DNA from: Rhipidocladum racemiflorum | Lineage: Eukaryota; Streptophyta; Magnoliopsida; Poales; Poaceae | DNA: 64,000 nt | Reading direction: 5' to 3' | NCBI GenBank assembly: GCA_036346355.1 | Contig: CM070580.1 | Location: 31,578,874 to 31,642,873, forward strand | Shown here: positions 20,375 through 34,000 of the stretch, one piece after another | Layout: each line of letters begins with the position of its first letter | Position numbering within the stretch: position 1 is the first letter of the stretch | Program-made: the position numbers and the translations under genes | The notes under the pieces: generated by a model | The model's input: the letters and a program-made list of their open reading frames with translations, nothing else | What the model was told of the DNA's origin: nothing | Databases searched by the model: none

Positions 20375-23300
20375 TCATCGTATATCTGGCTTGTCTCGGT
20401 CATTGTTCTTGAAGAAGGAACCCCATTTCTGTGTCAATCCATCTATCAGGCTTCCGGTCCGGCTTTTATGTACAACCAGAGTTGCTCTTGTGCCATCCTC
20501 TCCATTGCCATTCAGCGTGGGTTTCTGGGATTCTAACGAGCCAGAATTTTCATTGATGACCTGAGTTGACCCGTTAGATTCTGATGAGCCAGAAGCACTC
20601 ACAGAAACAGCATCGTTTACAGTGCAGCTATCTGCACTTTGCACTTCGGCTGCCTTTGCTTCACTGTAGCAGGCTGCTATATCCTTGCCAGGAACATCAG
20701 TGGCACACACCGGGGTGGAGGATGCATCTGGCTCCAATGTTGCAACAATTGCACCATTGCAATCTTTTACTACATTACATTCCTTGGATGAAGCATCAGA
20801 TGCAACTGGTTGCGTAGTTTTTGTGTGCGACTGATCGAAATCCTTGAGGGACTCGATAATTGCTTGCATCAGCATCTGCATTTCAGCGCAGCAAAAACAG
20901 GTTCACCGCTGATAAGCTTAGAAACATTAAAAGAAAGGCAAGAAACTATAAGTGCATTCAACACAAATCAGCCTCAACCCTTGTAATCCTCAGGACATTG
21001 ATTTACATAACTACATGCTAGAGGTATTGCGGGCGGTACCGCGGCAACAGCACTAACACCAAACTTCCCGCAATTCTCACAACTTGCTCATGCTTTTGGG
21101 TGGATCCCCATTTTACATGAGTCCATTTGCACCACTAAACTCCTTGTTAAGAGATGTATTTTCATAGCTCAATCAAAGCTTTAGTGACAAGTGAACATTA
21201 ACAAGTTAAGTTTCGGCTACAACAAAAAAAATGGTTAAGCTTGGTTCTTATCTTCCTTTCGCCACATTAAACCCAAACTTCTTATGCTAAGCCATTAGAA
21301 TTGCTCCTAAGCAGCTCCAGACCTCCCAACACCAATAACCATTCCTCAACCTGATAACCATGAGTCCATGACCTCAACCTGAGACCCAAGCTGTCATGTG
21401 CTGGAATTACTATCATAATGGGGTAAACATCCGTCGGAGGGAGGTCGGACGGCGACAACTTGAGGTAGAACGGCGCTAGACGAAGGAGGGCACCGATTGT
21501 TAGAGAGGAACGGATCTAGAGTAGCCGGCCTAGGGGAGAGACCAGAGCTAGGAATTGGGGACTTGGGAATACTTCTTCATTATTCATTGCTTGGTAAATA
21601 ACGATACAATGACTCATTTATATAGAGCCAACTACAACTAACTCAATATGTGTATCTTATCATTATCCTAATTAATTTTACCTCAATCTTAACTAATCTA
21701 ATCCTGCCCTTGTACGGTTGCTATAGTGGGTACCTCCCGAACATGCAACTCGAGGACAAGCTACGGCGGCGGCGGCCATGGTTCGGCCCTTTGTAGCCCC
21801 ACTTCGGCGATCAATTGCGATGCCTTGCATGGGAACTCGGCATGGTGTTGATGACGGTTGGTGGCGAAGGTATGAGGGTCTTAACGCTGCTCGACGTTGA
21901 GGAAGTTGCCGATGGCAAGGGCCGTCAGCATGGGTCAACATTGGCGCGCTTCCCGCCACAAGAAGTGACAACAATGGGAGAGATGCGACGACGTGGTGAT
22001 CCTCCACATGACACCCGCCGCGCACCATACCCCCAAAGGCATGGCGTCAGCCGATGACATGGAGTAAACCGCTTAAATAGCGAGGGCACATGCGCCGGAG
22101 GTGGCGGCAGCAGCAAGACAAACGGTGTCATCAACTCTAGAGCCAACTCCGGCGGTGCAGCACAAGCGGGCACAACAAAATGTGCCTTCTCCAAGCACGC
22201 AAGTGTCATGTCAATTGCCACTAGTTGCCAGCTTATCACAGTTTGCTTCAATGATGTCAAGCTTCTTGATAATAGCCGCTAGTTGCGCAGCTAAGGAATT
22301 AGATCCCTCACTATCGCTCGCCATGGAGGTTTGTGCTTAGTTCATAACAGGGTAAACATCCGTCGGAGGGAGGCCAAACGGCGAAGACTTGAAGTAAAAC
22401 GGTGCGCTTCGAAAGAGGGCACCGATTGGGGGAGAGGAGCAGATCTAGAGTAGACAACCTAGGAGAGACCAAGCTAGGAATTGGGGGCATAGGAATACTT
22501 CTTTATTATTCATTGCTTGGTAAATAATGAACGATACAACGACTCCTTTATGTAGAGCTGACTCTAGCCAACTCAATCTGCATATCGTATCTTTATCCTA
22601 GCTAACCTTACATCAATCCTAACTAACCTAATCCTGCCCTTGCACGTTGCTACATGTGGTGCAGTCGCGCCAAGGATGGCTCCGGTGGCGTCGCCCATGG
22701 GGCTAGCAACGGCGAAACCATCGGTGGCGCTAGCATTGAGGGCGAATGACGTTGGATGGTGAGGTGATTTAGCCGCGCCAAGGCTAGCTTTGGTGGCATC
22801 ACCCATGGAGATAGCAACAGTGAAACCAGCGATGGCGTAGATAACTTTTGGTACAACAGGTAGCGCCACTATTGGCTCCGGTGGTGTCACCCATGGGGAT
22901 GGCAACGGCAAAATCAACGGCGGTGTTGACGTCGAAGATGATGGGAGCATCGCTCCTACCACGGCAATAGAAGCCACGGGTAGGGATCAACAGCTCTGAT
23001 AACAAATGTCATGACTTCATAACAGGGGGTAAGCACCATTGAAAGAGGCCAGACGGCATGGCTTAAAGGAGAAAACGTTAAGAGAACAAGGGCGCTCTGT
23101 AGGGAGGAGGATCAGGGAGAGAGGTTGGACTATAGGGGAACTCTTTCAATCATTATTATTTCCTTAGTCTAGCACCATTCTACCTCAAGTCGCCACTGTC
23201 CGACATCCCTTTGACAGATGTTTACCCCGTTATGAACTAAGGTTCATGATATTTGGTATCAGAGCCACTCACCATGAAAATTGGTATCAAAGTCGATGAT

Positions 23301-26300
23301 CCCTACCCATGGCTTCTGTTGCCATGGTAGGAGTGACGCTCCCATCATCCTCGACGTCAACGTTGTCGTTGGTTTCGTCGATGCCATCCCCATGGGTGAC
23401 GCCATCGGAGCCAATAGTGGTACTACGTACCATACCAAAAGTTATCCACGCCACCGCTGGTTTCACCGTTGCTATCTCCATAGGCAATGCCATCGAAGTC
23501 AGCCTTGGCATGGTTACATCACCTCACCATCCAGTATCATTTGCCCTCAATGATGGTGCCACCGATGTTTTCGCGATAGCTAGCCCCATGGGCGACGCTA
23601 CCAGAGCCATCCTTGGTGCGACTGCACCACGTCTATCCGACTGGTAGTACCACCATTGGCTCTATTATTGTTGCCCTCATGGGTGACATTAGCAGAGCCG
23701 GTCGCGACGCTGTAGCAATCTGCGCCAGTTGATCCATCGACAACCATCAGCAGCGGTGCGCGCAAATCAATTTGAACGGTCAGGTGCCATGACTAGGTGT
23801 CATTTTGGGCGTAGCCGCCACCGCAGCTCAAGGACGAGCTGCATGTCCGAAAGGGGTGAAATGTCATGTGCTGAAATTACTATTCAGCATATGCCCATGC
23901 GTGATCAGTACCTACGCTACTGTAGAGCCGTTCAAGGTCAATATTAGATTAGTTACGATTAAGGTAAGGTTAGTTAGGATAAAGAAGTTTTCCCAAGTCC
24001 CCAATTCCTAGCTCTCTGGTCTCTCCCCTAGGTCAGCTACTCTAGATACGTTCCTCTCCCCAAATAGTTGCCCAGCGCCATTCTACCACAGCAGCTCGTA
24101 ATCGTGGTACCCGACCGTCCAAATAGATTTGGTCATGCTGCTGCCGATGGTTATCAATGCATCTGCTGGGTCAGATTGTTGCAGCGCTGCAATAGGCTCT
24201 GGTGGTGTTGCCTGTGAGGGTAGCAACAACAGAGCCAATGGCAGCACTACCAGTGGGATCAACATGTGGTGCAGTCACGCCAAGGATGGCTCCCGTAGCA
24301 TCGCCCATGGGGCTAGCGAAGGCGAAACTGGCAGTGGCGTGGATAACTGTTGGCTCCAGTGGCATCAAAAGCCGTGGGTACTGGCTCCATAGGGATGGCA
24401 ACGGCGAAACCAATAGCGGCATTAATGTCGAGGATGATGGGAGCGTTGCTCCTACCACGGCAACAGAAGCCATGGGTAGGGATCAACTACTCTAATACCA
24501 ACTGTCATGTGTAAACATTCGTCGGAGGGAGGTCGAACAGCGGCGATTGAGGTAGAATGGAGCTAGACGAAGGAGGGCACCGATTAGGGGTGAGGAACAG
24601 ATCTAGAGTAGCTGACCCAGAGAGAGACCAGAGCTAAGAATTAAGGATATGGGAATACTTCATTATTCATTGCTTAGTAAATAACGATACAATGACTCCT
24701 TTATACGGAGCCGACTCCAACCAATTCAATATGCATATATTATCCTTAATTAATGCATATATTATCTTTAACTAATACAATCTCTATTTAAAGGAACTAA
24801 TCTTATCTAAATAATAATAATCTTACCTCAATCCTAACTAATCTAATCCTTCTCTAGAATGGTTGCACAGCACCGTAGCTACTGTTCACGTTAATGAACA
24901 GTATTCCAGCACATGACATTACACTCCCCCCGGTAAGCTGCGTCCCCGAGCTGCGGTGGCGGCAACACCCAAAATGGCACCTTCTAGTTGTGGCACCCGA
25001 CCGTCCAAATTGATTTGCCCGTGCCACTACGAATGGTTGTCAATGTATCTGTTGGGGCAGATTGTTGCAGCACCATGATCGGCTCTGGTGGTGTCGCCCA
25101 AGAGGGTAGCAACAGTAGAGCCAATGGTGACACTACCAATGGGATCGACATGTGGTGTAGTCGCACCAAGGATGGCTCCGGTAGCGTCGTCCATAGGGCT
25201 GGCGATAACAAAATCAACGGTGGCGCAAGCATTAAGGGCGAGCGACGCTGGATGGTGAGGTGATGTAGCTGCACCAAGGCTGGCCTCGGTGGCATCGCCT
25301 ATGGAGATAGCAACGGCAAAACCAACGATGGCGTGGATAACATTTGGTACGTTAGTTAGCGCCACTGTTGGCTCCGGTGGCGTCACCCATGGGGACAGCA
25401 AAGGCGAAACCAACGGTGGTGTTGACATCGAGGATGATGGGAGCGACTGCTTTGATACCATGGGTAGGGATCGACTGCTTTGATACCAAATGTCATGAAC
25501 CTTAGTTCATAACGGGGCAAACATCCGTCGGAGGGAGGTTGGATGGCAGCCAATATTACTCAGACACTCGTGTCCAAATTTTTTTGCCAAATCGAATACC
25601 TAGAATCCAAGTTGGGTTCCAACAACCGTGTCCGATTCCGAGTAGCATTTCCCGCGTCCAAATTTTTTTTGCTGAATCGGATACCCGAATCGAAGTCGGA
25701 TTCCGACTCCTGTGTCCGTGTCCACGTAACACTGCAACCAACTCAATCTGCATATCTTATCCCTAATTAATGCATATCTTATCTTTAATTAATGCAATCA
25801 CTAATTTAAAGTAACTAATCTTATCTAAAGAAAACTAATCTTACGTCAATCCTAACTAATCTAATCCTTCTGTTACACGGGTGCAGGGTGCTACAGCACC
25901 ATGGTATTGTTCATGGGGATGAACAGTATTCCAGCACATGACATGGGCACCCAGCCAAGATGACATTCTGGAAAGTTTTATGAATGTTGAACTCCATAAA
26001 GGTCGTAAGAAACTATAAATGACTCTGCAACAGGAAGTCATAATGACAACTGTGTTAAGGTGTAACTTACTCTATCTTCGTCTTCCTCAGTGTAAGGCAT
26101 ATCTGATAAGCTATCAAACGAGTACTCCACATACTCGCCATCATCAGAGGTTGGAGTGAGCAACCTTCCGTTACGGCCATTGGGAGGAGTCGCAGTAGAT
26201 ACACTAGATGAGGAGGGACCAACATCGCTATCCATTACCTGTTCAAACAGCAACCAAATAATAATCTGAGTGGTGATGCTCGATGGTTGTAATCTTCAGT

Positions 26301-29300
26301 ATGCTCACTAGAAGATAGTATTTGATCCATACAGATTCAAAGAATTCCAACAGAAACTCATCAGTTATCAGAAATATATATAATATCGAATGAAAATTAT
26401 TTATTCTGAGGTAATAGAAGGAAGCACACATTAAATAAATTTGCGCGACATGAAATTCTCAAGAACTGGGTGTGTAATATCTCACTCTCTTTTGTCCAGT
26501 AACTCAGTAAGAATATCGGGGCTTAGAGTTTGGTTTATGACATAATTGTAGTACATACTTTATCTTTTGCTCCATGTGTTCCATAATGACAATGCATGGA
26601 TTTCAAGAATACTCAAGTTATAATCACAATACTACCAAGGGTTATTGTATTGCTGCTAATCCCCGCATTTTCTTACTTGAAAGACTTTTTTTACAAAAAA
26701 AAAAAAAACTGTGAAAAAGTTATACTGACAGTTACCGCCGGCGGCAGGTCATGTGTTTCTATCTCCTAAACCGCAGTGACTGTAATACTAAAGGGGGATT
26801 TGCTTTCATGCCACCAGGGAAAGTCGGTCAGGCAGCGGATGATCAATAGAAGACTTCAGTGTTAGGAAAGACATAAAATTTGATCCTCAAAAACATGAAA
26901 AATAGTACAGAAGAATACCTCATTTCTGTCAGCCCTGTCTTCTGCGGTGGCACCAGATGGGAGCTGCAAAACAATCAAAAGAAACCAAGACTAAGTTTGC
27001 TGCTCCATGAAAGAGATATCAGTCATAACACTGCTGGATCAAACATTGTAGATTATTTGATAATAATTGGATCTCCAATACAGTAATTCTTCAGCAATTG
27101 AGGTTCCATTTGTGAATGCCAAGAGCCAGAAATGAGAACCAATTAACTCCAGTACCACTATGGCACTATGACACAGCAGTATTATAGCATTGTTCAGAAT
27201 GTCAAACCAACTAAAACACCCACCTCCATTCTACTCATGAGCCTTCTAGAACGCAACTGCGCAATGGCATCTTCTGTGGTAGTTGCACGGGCTGTCCCAG
27301 AACAAATCACACACAAGTTACTTAACATGACTGGTGTACCCAACATAAGTGCAGATCAACGTTTGGAAATATACCTGTTGGTGATTGAGCAAACCTATAT
27401 TCTATGTCATGTTCTGTATCCCAATGACCCTGTCAATGAACCTAAGGTGAGTAAAGTCAAACATATTTCAACTGTCAACAAAATATCAATCTGTACTACC
27501 TGACCAAGGCTGCCTTGTGGTGTCAGAAAATAATGATCGTCAGGGACATCAGGAGGGTTTAGCACATTATGGAAAAATATTGTGATCGAGTCAAAGTAAA
27601 ATTGTGGACGGGGTGAATTGTGGTCCCCGTCAAATTTTATAATGTTTTTGTCTCCCTGCAGATACATTTGGATCGACCATATATTAGTAATCTTGACAGA
27701 CAAAAGAAGTTATGTTCCACATTGAAAGGAAAGGTGGAAACTTACAACATATAATTCATAGATTTTGTCTGAATGATGAGGAAGTATAAAATCATCATCA
27801 GTCGCATGTCCAAACAAAGCAGGAACAAAACATCGCTTTGCTACCTGCAAGGTTACATTTCAGATACTAAATATGTACTAACGTGCTCTTGAAACAGAGT
27901 CGCATATAAGCATTCCAAATATGTGTTGCAACATTATTCAAATAAGCTTGCACAGTGCAGTTAGCAGTTGGAGCAATAAAATTCCTTTATTTTCCTAATG
28001 AGAAAAGGCTCACATAGTTCCCCTGTTTCTTATTAAGCTTTTTGCTCTTGTTTAATCGGGGAAACGAAAAAGAAATTGCATATGAAAGTCAGCCTAGCAA
28101 TCTGGGCTGTGCTATTATTGATAAGAAATTAAGAATGACACAAATAAAGGCTTGAGAAATCTCCTGTCAACTAATCGCAACTAAAACTATATGCAAAGAA
28201 CAAAGAACCAATAAATGTACAACTCAAAATAAAGCAAGTTCAAACAAAGAAAAAATACAGTGCAATAAAATGACCCAAATGAAAAAGGTTAAAGATAGTC
28301 ATGATGATAATGATATAGGAGTAATTTAAAGCCAAGTAATTTTAAAAAAAAACAAGTTTTTTAGAAAGCCAAGAAATTATCCATCATGGGTACAATGCCA
28401 AAATAGTGTACAGCCTAGTACACGAGAAATAAATCACTACATCTGGCCCAAAACCCAAAGCAATATCAATATTTAATATAAATTAAGATTAAGACGAAAA
28501 CAAACCTGAATGGTATCAAGATCCATGATGTCAAAGTTGGCTTTTCTCTTGACAACCTTCCGCATGTGCTGTATTGCAAGTTTGACCTAAGCAATAAACA
28601 GAAGCTCCATAATAAATAAGATTGAATCTACCGTGTGTAAGTATGCATAAAAGCTATGCATATCTAAAATTAAATTAAATTAATAGAAATCAACAGCAAC
28701 TCATGTACAGTTGTAATTACCAAAAAACAATGGTTACAAACTCTGCATCTGAGGCAGTGAAGGGAAACACATGCATCATTGGAACTAATTTTAGTTGATA
28801 AAAGGTAGAACAATATAGTCTCTCAGATTGCAAAGGTCATGCATGGCTCCAGTAAGAGGTTTGAGTAGCCATGCCCATGGATAGAAGTGGTGCCATAGGG
28901 TGGTTATGTAGGAAACAAATTGCACCAAGTCACCAACAACATGGTAAAGCACAAGCGCGCATCAACTACACTAGTCCCTGTGCCAACAACAGCATCTCCG
29001 CATTACTAGTAACAAGTGATGATTTCCCATCACCAAATGATGCTTACCGTGAATTTAGGCAGGGGATATTTGTATGTATCCACTAGTTCCATCATCAAAT
29101 CAACCAAGTTAGAGAATGGACTATCAAGAACCATTCCAGCAATTGATGGATCCTCCGCTCCATACATTAGACTGAAAATAAAAATAAGAGTACAAACATG
29201 CTGAATAAGGCTAAAATACAGAGAATAACTATGAACAACAATTATGATCTATAGGGCAGTACTTGCGCAAGGAGAGAGCGAGAGAGAGAGAGAGAGAGAG

Positions 29301-30964
29301 AGGCAATAATATTAGGGAAAATCAATTATTTCCCACCCCAAAGATTGCTTCGCGATTTGCCACTCCAAAGATTGCCTTCTAGAAATTGCCACTCAATTCG
29401 TGGAAGTAGTCAGGATTTGCCACTATCTTTGTATTTGTGTGTTTTTCCTTTTTCTTAAACCTAAGACCAACCTGTAAAATGTTGAAATTGCCCCTGCCCA
29501 ACCAGATTTAGACCTGGACCCAATCCGTCCCCAATAAGTCAGACCAAAACCCATCTCCCACCTGAGTTCATGCGCTACGCCGTCGCCGACCCCGGCGCAT
29601 CCCAGTCCGCCGCTTGACAGGCCACTGCCTCCCACGCCGCCTCACATTATCAGGCTCCTGATAACACCCTGTACTGCAGCTGAACATTTCTTCTCCTTCG
29701 GTGTAGTGATGCATTCTGTTCTTGAGCTGCAACTTACATTCTGTTTTGAAAACATGTCTGGCCACAGATTCACCAACAAAGCAACAAGTCATATGCGCAG
29801 TCTATAGCTCGATGGAGTGCCAGGCTTCTCGCATCTGTGTTGCTGATCATTGCAGCTTTTCAGTTAAATTTGTTGAAGTCAGAGGACTTGTTAGTTAGCT
29901 TTGTTTGGATAGAAATCCAACATGTGGGTGTTAATCGTACATTTTATGAGAGAAAATTTCCCCTGCGGACTCTGGTGGTGATTCTAAGTTCTTTGAGACA
30001 GAACAACTTGCAAAGCTGTTTGTCATACATGTTCAGAGCATTGAAACTTTATATTACACAGGTCATTGCACACGTCTCATCTGCAGAAATTTCATTGCAT
30101 AGGTCAGGCTAAAATTACATTGTAGTTCATTTCATCTCACAACCAAAATTTCAGAGTTTAGGTATGTCTCATGACAGAAATTTCAGAGTAAAGGTACATC
30201 TCACAACTGACAAAACTGCAATTCTCTCAAGCACTTGCCAAGCACAACAGACGGCTGTGGCCTCCCATGCGGCAGAGCAAGACGAGGAGACAGCCCACGC
30301 TGCGGGGCTCGTCGGGGAGGTGGTTGTAGAGGCCGTGCAAGCACCATCACCAAAGATCGTGTGCAGAGGTCATTGTCGCCGCAGGATGGGTGCATGGTTA
30401 TTAGAACGTCGTTTAAACGACGTTTAAACGTCGTTTAAACGAGAGAACGCCCCGGAGCAGAAGAACGTCCGAGCGTTCTGCCGATCGGGCATAAAACGTC
30501 CTGGAACGTCGGTAAAACGTCGGTGAAACGTCTGGAACATCCGAAATCGAACGTTCCGCCCGTTCTAGACCATTTTAGCTGGTGAAATTAGTGAGTCCCA
30601 TACATGTAGATACTCATTTGGAGGGGAAATGGATCGGGAGCAACAGATCGAGAGGAATAGGGGAAGGAGGCTAACCCTAGAACCGAGATCCGGATCCGCC
30701 GCGCCGTCGCCCGCCAGCGCCGCGCCGTAGATCCACGTCGTCGCCGCGCCCGCGCCGTCTCGCTACCCGTGCCGTCGTCGCCGCGCTGCCCGCGCCGTCA
30801 TCGCCGCGTCGTCCAGCCGCCAGGTCTAGGGTTAGCCTCCTTCCCCCTCTCTCTGTCTCTCGTCTCTCTCTCTCTTATCCCTATGTCTCTCAGTCTCGGC
30901 TGAGAGAGTGAAGCCATTACGCCAAGTTCGGTGCTGCCTCTCTTATCTGTCTCTGTCTCTGTCT

Positions 30965-31002
<38 letters not shown>

Positions 31003-34000
31003 CTGATTATCTCTCTTTTCTTGTAGTTTGTGGATTGGAAGGAGAGAAGAGGGGGATCATCAAAAGGATATGTGATACAAAGTTACAAACCATATTTACT
31101 TATTAAATTGAATTATAATTTCTTGTTATAGTAATTCATATGTTGCAATGTGCATTCTTGTTATAGTAATTCATATGTTGCAATGTGCAAGGAAATGGAT
31201 ACATCATACATGGGAGAAAGATGCATGGCATATGGCCTCAAATTGTATGGAAAGACTACAAAATCAAAGTACATATGTGATATATCTTTGCTCTCATATT
31301 CATTTTACAATAGTGCCTAAAACTACGTTTCAACGTTCGTTTAAACGTTTAAAAGTTAAAAAGGTGGTGGGTCGTTTCGTTCTCGTTTTACGTTTTAATA
31401 ACCTTGGATGGGTGGAGGCGTTAGCCCAACTGGTGGTCGCCAATGATTGGGAGGCGGCTGGGTCGGTTGTGGCTTGGGATGTAGAGATGTGGGAGGCGGC
31501 GGGGTCAAGGGCGGCAAGGGAGGTGGCAGCGTGGCGCATGAGCTCGGGAGGTGGATAGCCAGATGGGTCTGGTCTAACTCTATCAGGGAAGGATCGAGGG
31601 CCAGGTCTAAGTTTTGTTGGGGCAGGGGCAGTTTTGACATTTCCCATGTGGGTTTTCGGTAAAAAGAAAAATGTGCAAATATGGAGATGGTGGAAAATCC
31701 TGACTATTTCGATCAATTGGGTCGCAATTCCTAGAGGGCAGTCTTTGGAGTACCAAATCACGAAGAGGCAATCTTTGGGGTGGCAAATAACCAATTTCCC
31801 CATACCATTACATAAGGATATCATAAAGCCTACAAGCATACTAAGCTCAATGCCACAGTATCATAATTTCCTAATTTGTGACCTGTATGGGAGAAAAAGA
31901 AAATTCCTTTCAACATAAAGGACATACCTTGTGACTGCACCCATTGAGCGACCCCACAAGCCAATGCAAGATATGTTCCCATCTGTCCGCAAATGATTGA
32001 CAACAGCTTTCAGATCTTCTCTCTGTAAAACGCAAGAGATATCATCAGTAATGTGCTCTTCAACAGCAATAAAAACCATATAATTATGTGCCTCATGAAA
32101 AGTAAGGCGTTGTTGACTTGGTGGCAATATGGTGTTACTAAGACAAGTTGATTCAGAACAGAAGAAAGAGAGACAAAGGGAGGGAAGGAGGTTTCAAACT
32201 TTCAATTAGCAGAAAGCAACATTTCCAATTAGTAGAATGTGAAAAGGAATCATTCCTTGCTTAAAACGAATAGATACACACTTCCAATTAGGTCTGATAA
32301 ATCTTCTACACAGAGATTTACATTTCGCTAATCATCCATTTGACAGTTATGATCCATTTCCAGATTACTTATTTCTTACCAAAAACATAAATAAATATCA
32401 AACTGTTCCGTATTAGCTATTTCTCAATTTGCCTAATCACATTTCAACTAATTTTGCATGCACAAACTATCCTAGCAATAGAAGGTATGGAAAAAGAACA
32501 ATCGTCATTTCTATCTTCAATAAGCACAAGAACTCACTTCATTCCAGCCTAAAGTGACATGTTCGCCTTCAGAGAGTCCAGACCCTGAAAAGTCCAGTGT
32601 AAAGACTGTAATATTTGATGGTAGAAGAATAATAGCGGCTTCACTAGCATCAGCTCTGCATCCACTGGAAAATAAATAATGCAGATCAATTAATGCCTAG
32701 CAAACACAACAGAATAGAATATCTTAGCAAACATATGTAAGGACTAAAATTTTAACTTCATTAGCAACTTGATACGTGGAAAGGCGTTTTGCCAAAACTG
32801 TAAAACCAACCCATATTAGGCGAGATAATGTGCACATTAAGATATATACACCTGACCCTTACCTGTTTCCGTGACAATATATAACACAAGGAAGAGCTTT
32901 TCCTTCAGGAATCACAACAGGCATGTAGTGGCTACACTGCAATTTCTTGCCCTCGCCGTTTACAACCTGAAAAAAGAGATTGCCCATGTTTAGTTGTAGA
33001 CCATGGCGAACCACGGAAGAAACCCAAGTTTATCATGATTAGCTTGGAGCTCCTTGTTCATTATGTGTAATATATGTCATCCAATAGAATGAAGAACTTC
33101 ATTAGTCAATTTCAGTGTACTGATTACAGTAGACCAGGAAGAAAACAACAACTACAAGATGGCAACAGAAATACTAAAATATGGGAAATATGTTATGAGA
33201 CATATAAATCACAAATAGAATGGATAAAGCAGCTCTCATGTAAATTTCCCATCAATCATATCATGTATCTAAAATTAAATGGGCACATCTTAAATCTGTC
33301 TTCTATTGGAAAAAATCATTTTTCACAGAAATCCAATTAACAATAAGTGCTAGCCAATTTACTGATTACACAGAATTTCATTACTACAGGAATTGAAAGA
33401 ATCAACTAAAACAGCAGATAAGGCAGTTGACTCCGTATCTTTTCTAGATCCCCTAAAACTTGTATACATAGATCATTCATGGCCATCCGATGAGCCACAT
33501 CTAATGGGCCAGATCTGACGTTGGTCTAATAGATTTTCACTGTTAATCCACTGCATCCAACTTCCCTTGCTCAAAGTTGCTCCTGCTTCACTTGTTAAAT
33601 AATATGCAGCTATTCCCAAATTTTATACTGTGCTAAATGATGTATCTATGATATTACTAGATTTCATAATTGAGGCAAATTTTATTTTTCCAATTTTTGA
33701 AGCAGAGGACATGGCCAACAGATTGGTGTTAAATCTTTGCGACAATGAATGTGACAATAGGTAGCGTTATTTTTTTGTTTGGTGTGTATCGCACATACAA
33801 AAGTACTAGTACAAAGCAAACAGATATAGAGGAGGCCCTGAGTTTGTGGCTAAACAGTTATCATCGTATTGCAGAAATAGCAAACAAATAACCTCCAAGT
33901 CCTTCCTTTGAAACCATCTTCCCTTCAGCATAAACTCTTGCTCCAATAGATCATCATCCGGACTGTAGTCAGCTCTGCAATGCAAGAAAGTAAGTAAGTA

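Larger units (their letters stand above)
20876..26070 (-). other. Intron 13 of the hydrolase gene, 5.2 kb, transposon-filled
   Basis: Donor GTAAGTTAC after exon 13 and acceptor CAG before ATGCTGATGCAAG of exon 14. Positions 21,392-25,943 are an array of LTR-element copies; only about 650 bp is ordinary intron. It must be spliced across the array to join the two halves of the UIM-like motif. Confidence 0.85.

Noticed and set aside
21925..22260. 111-codon minus-strand ORF
   Set aside because: Runs in a different frame from the short gag-like start at 22,325 and shows no motif; probably chance within the LTR-element internal region.
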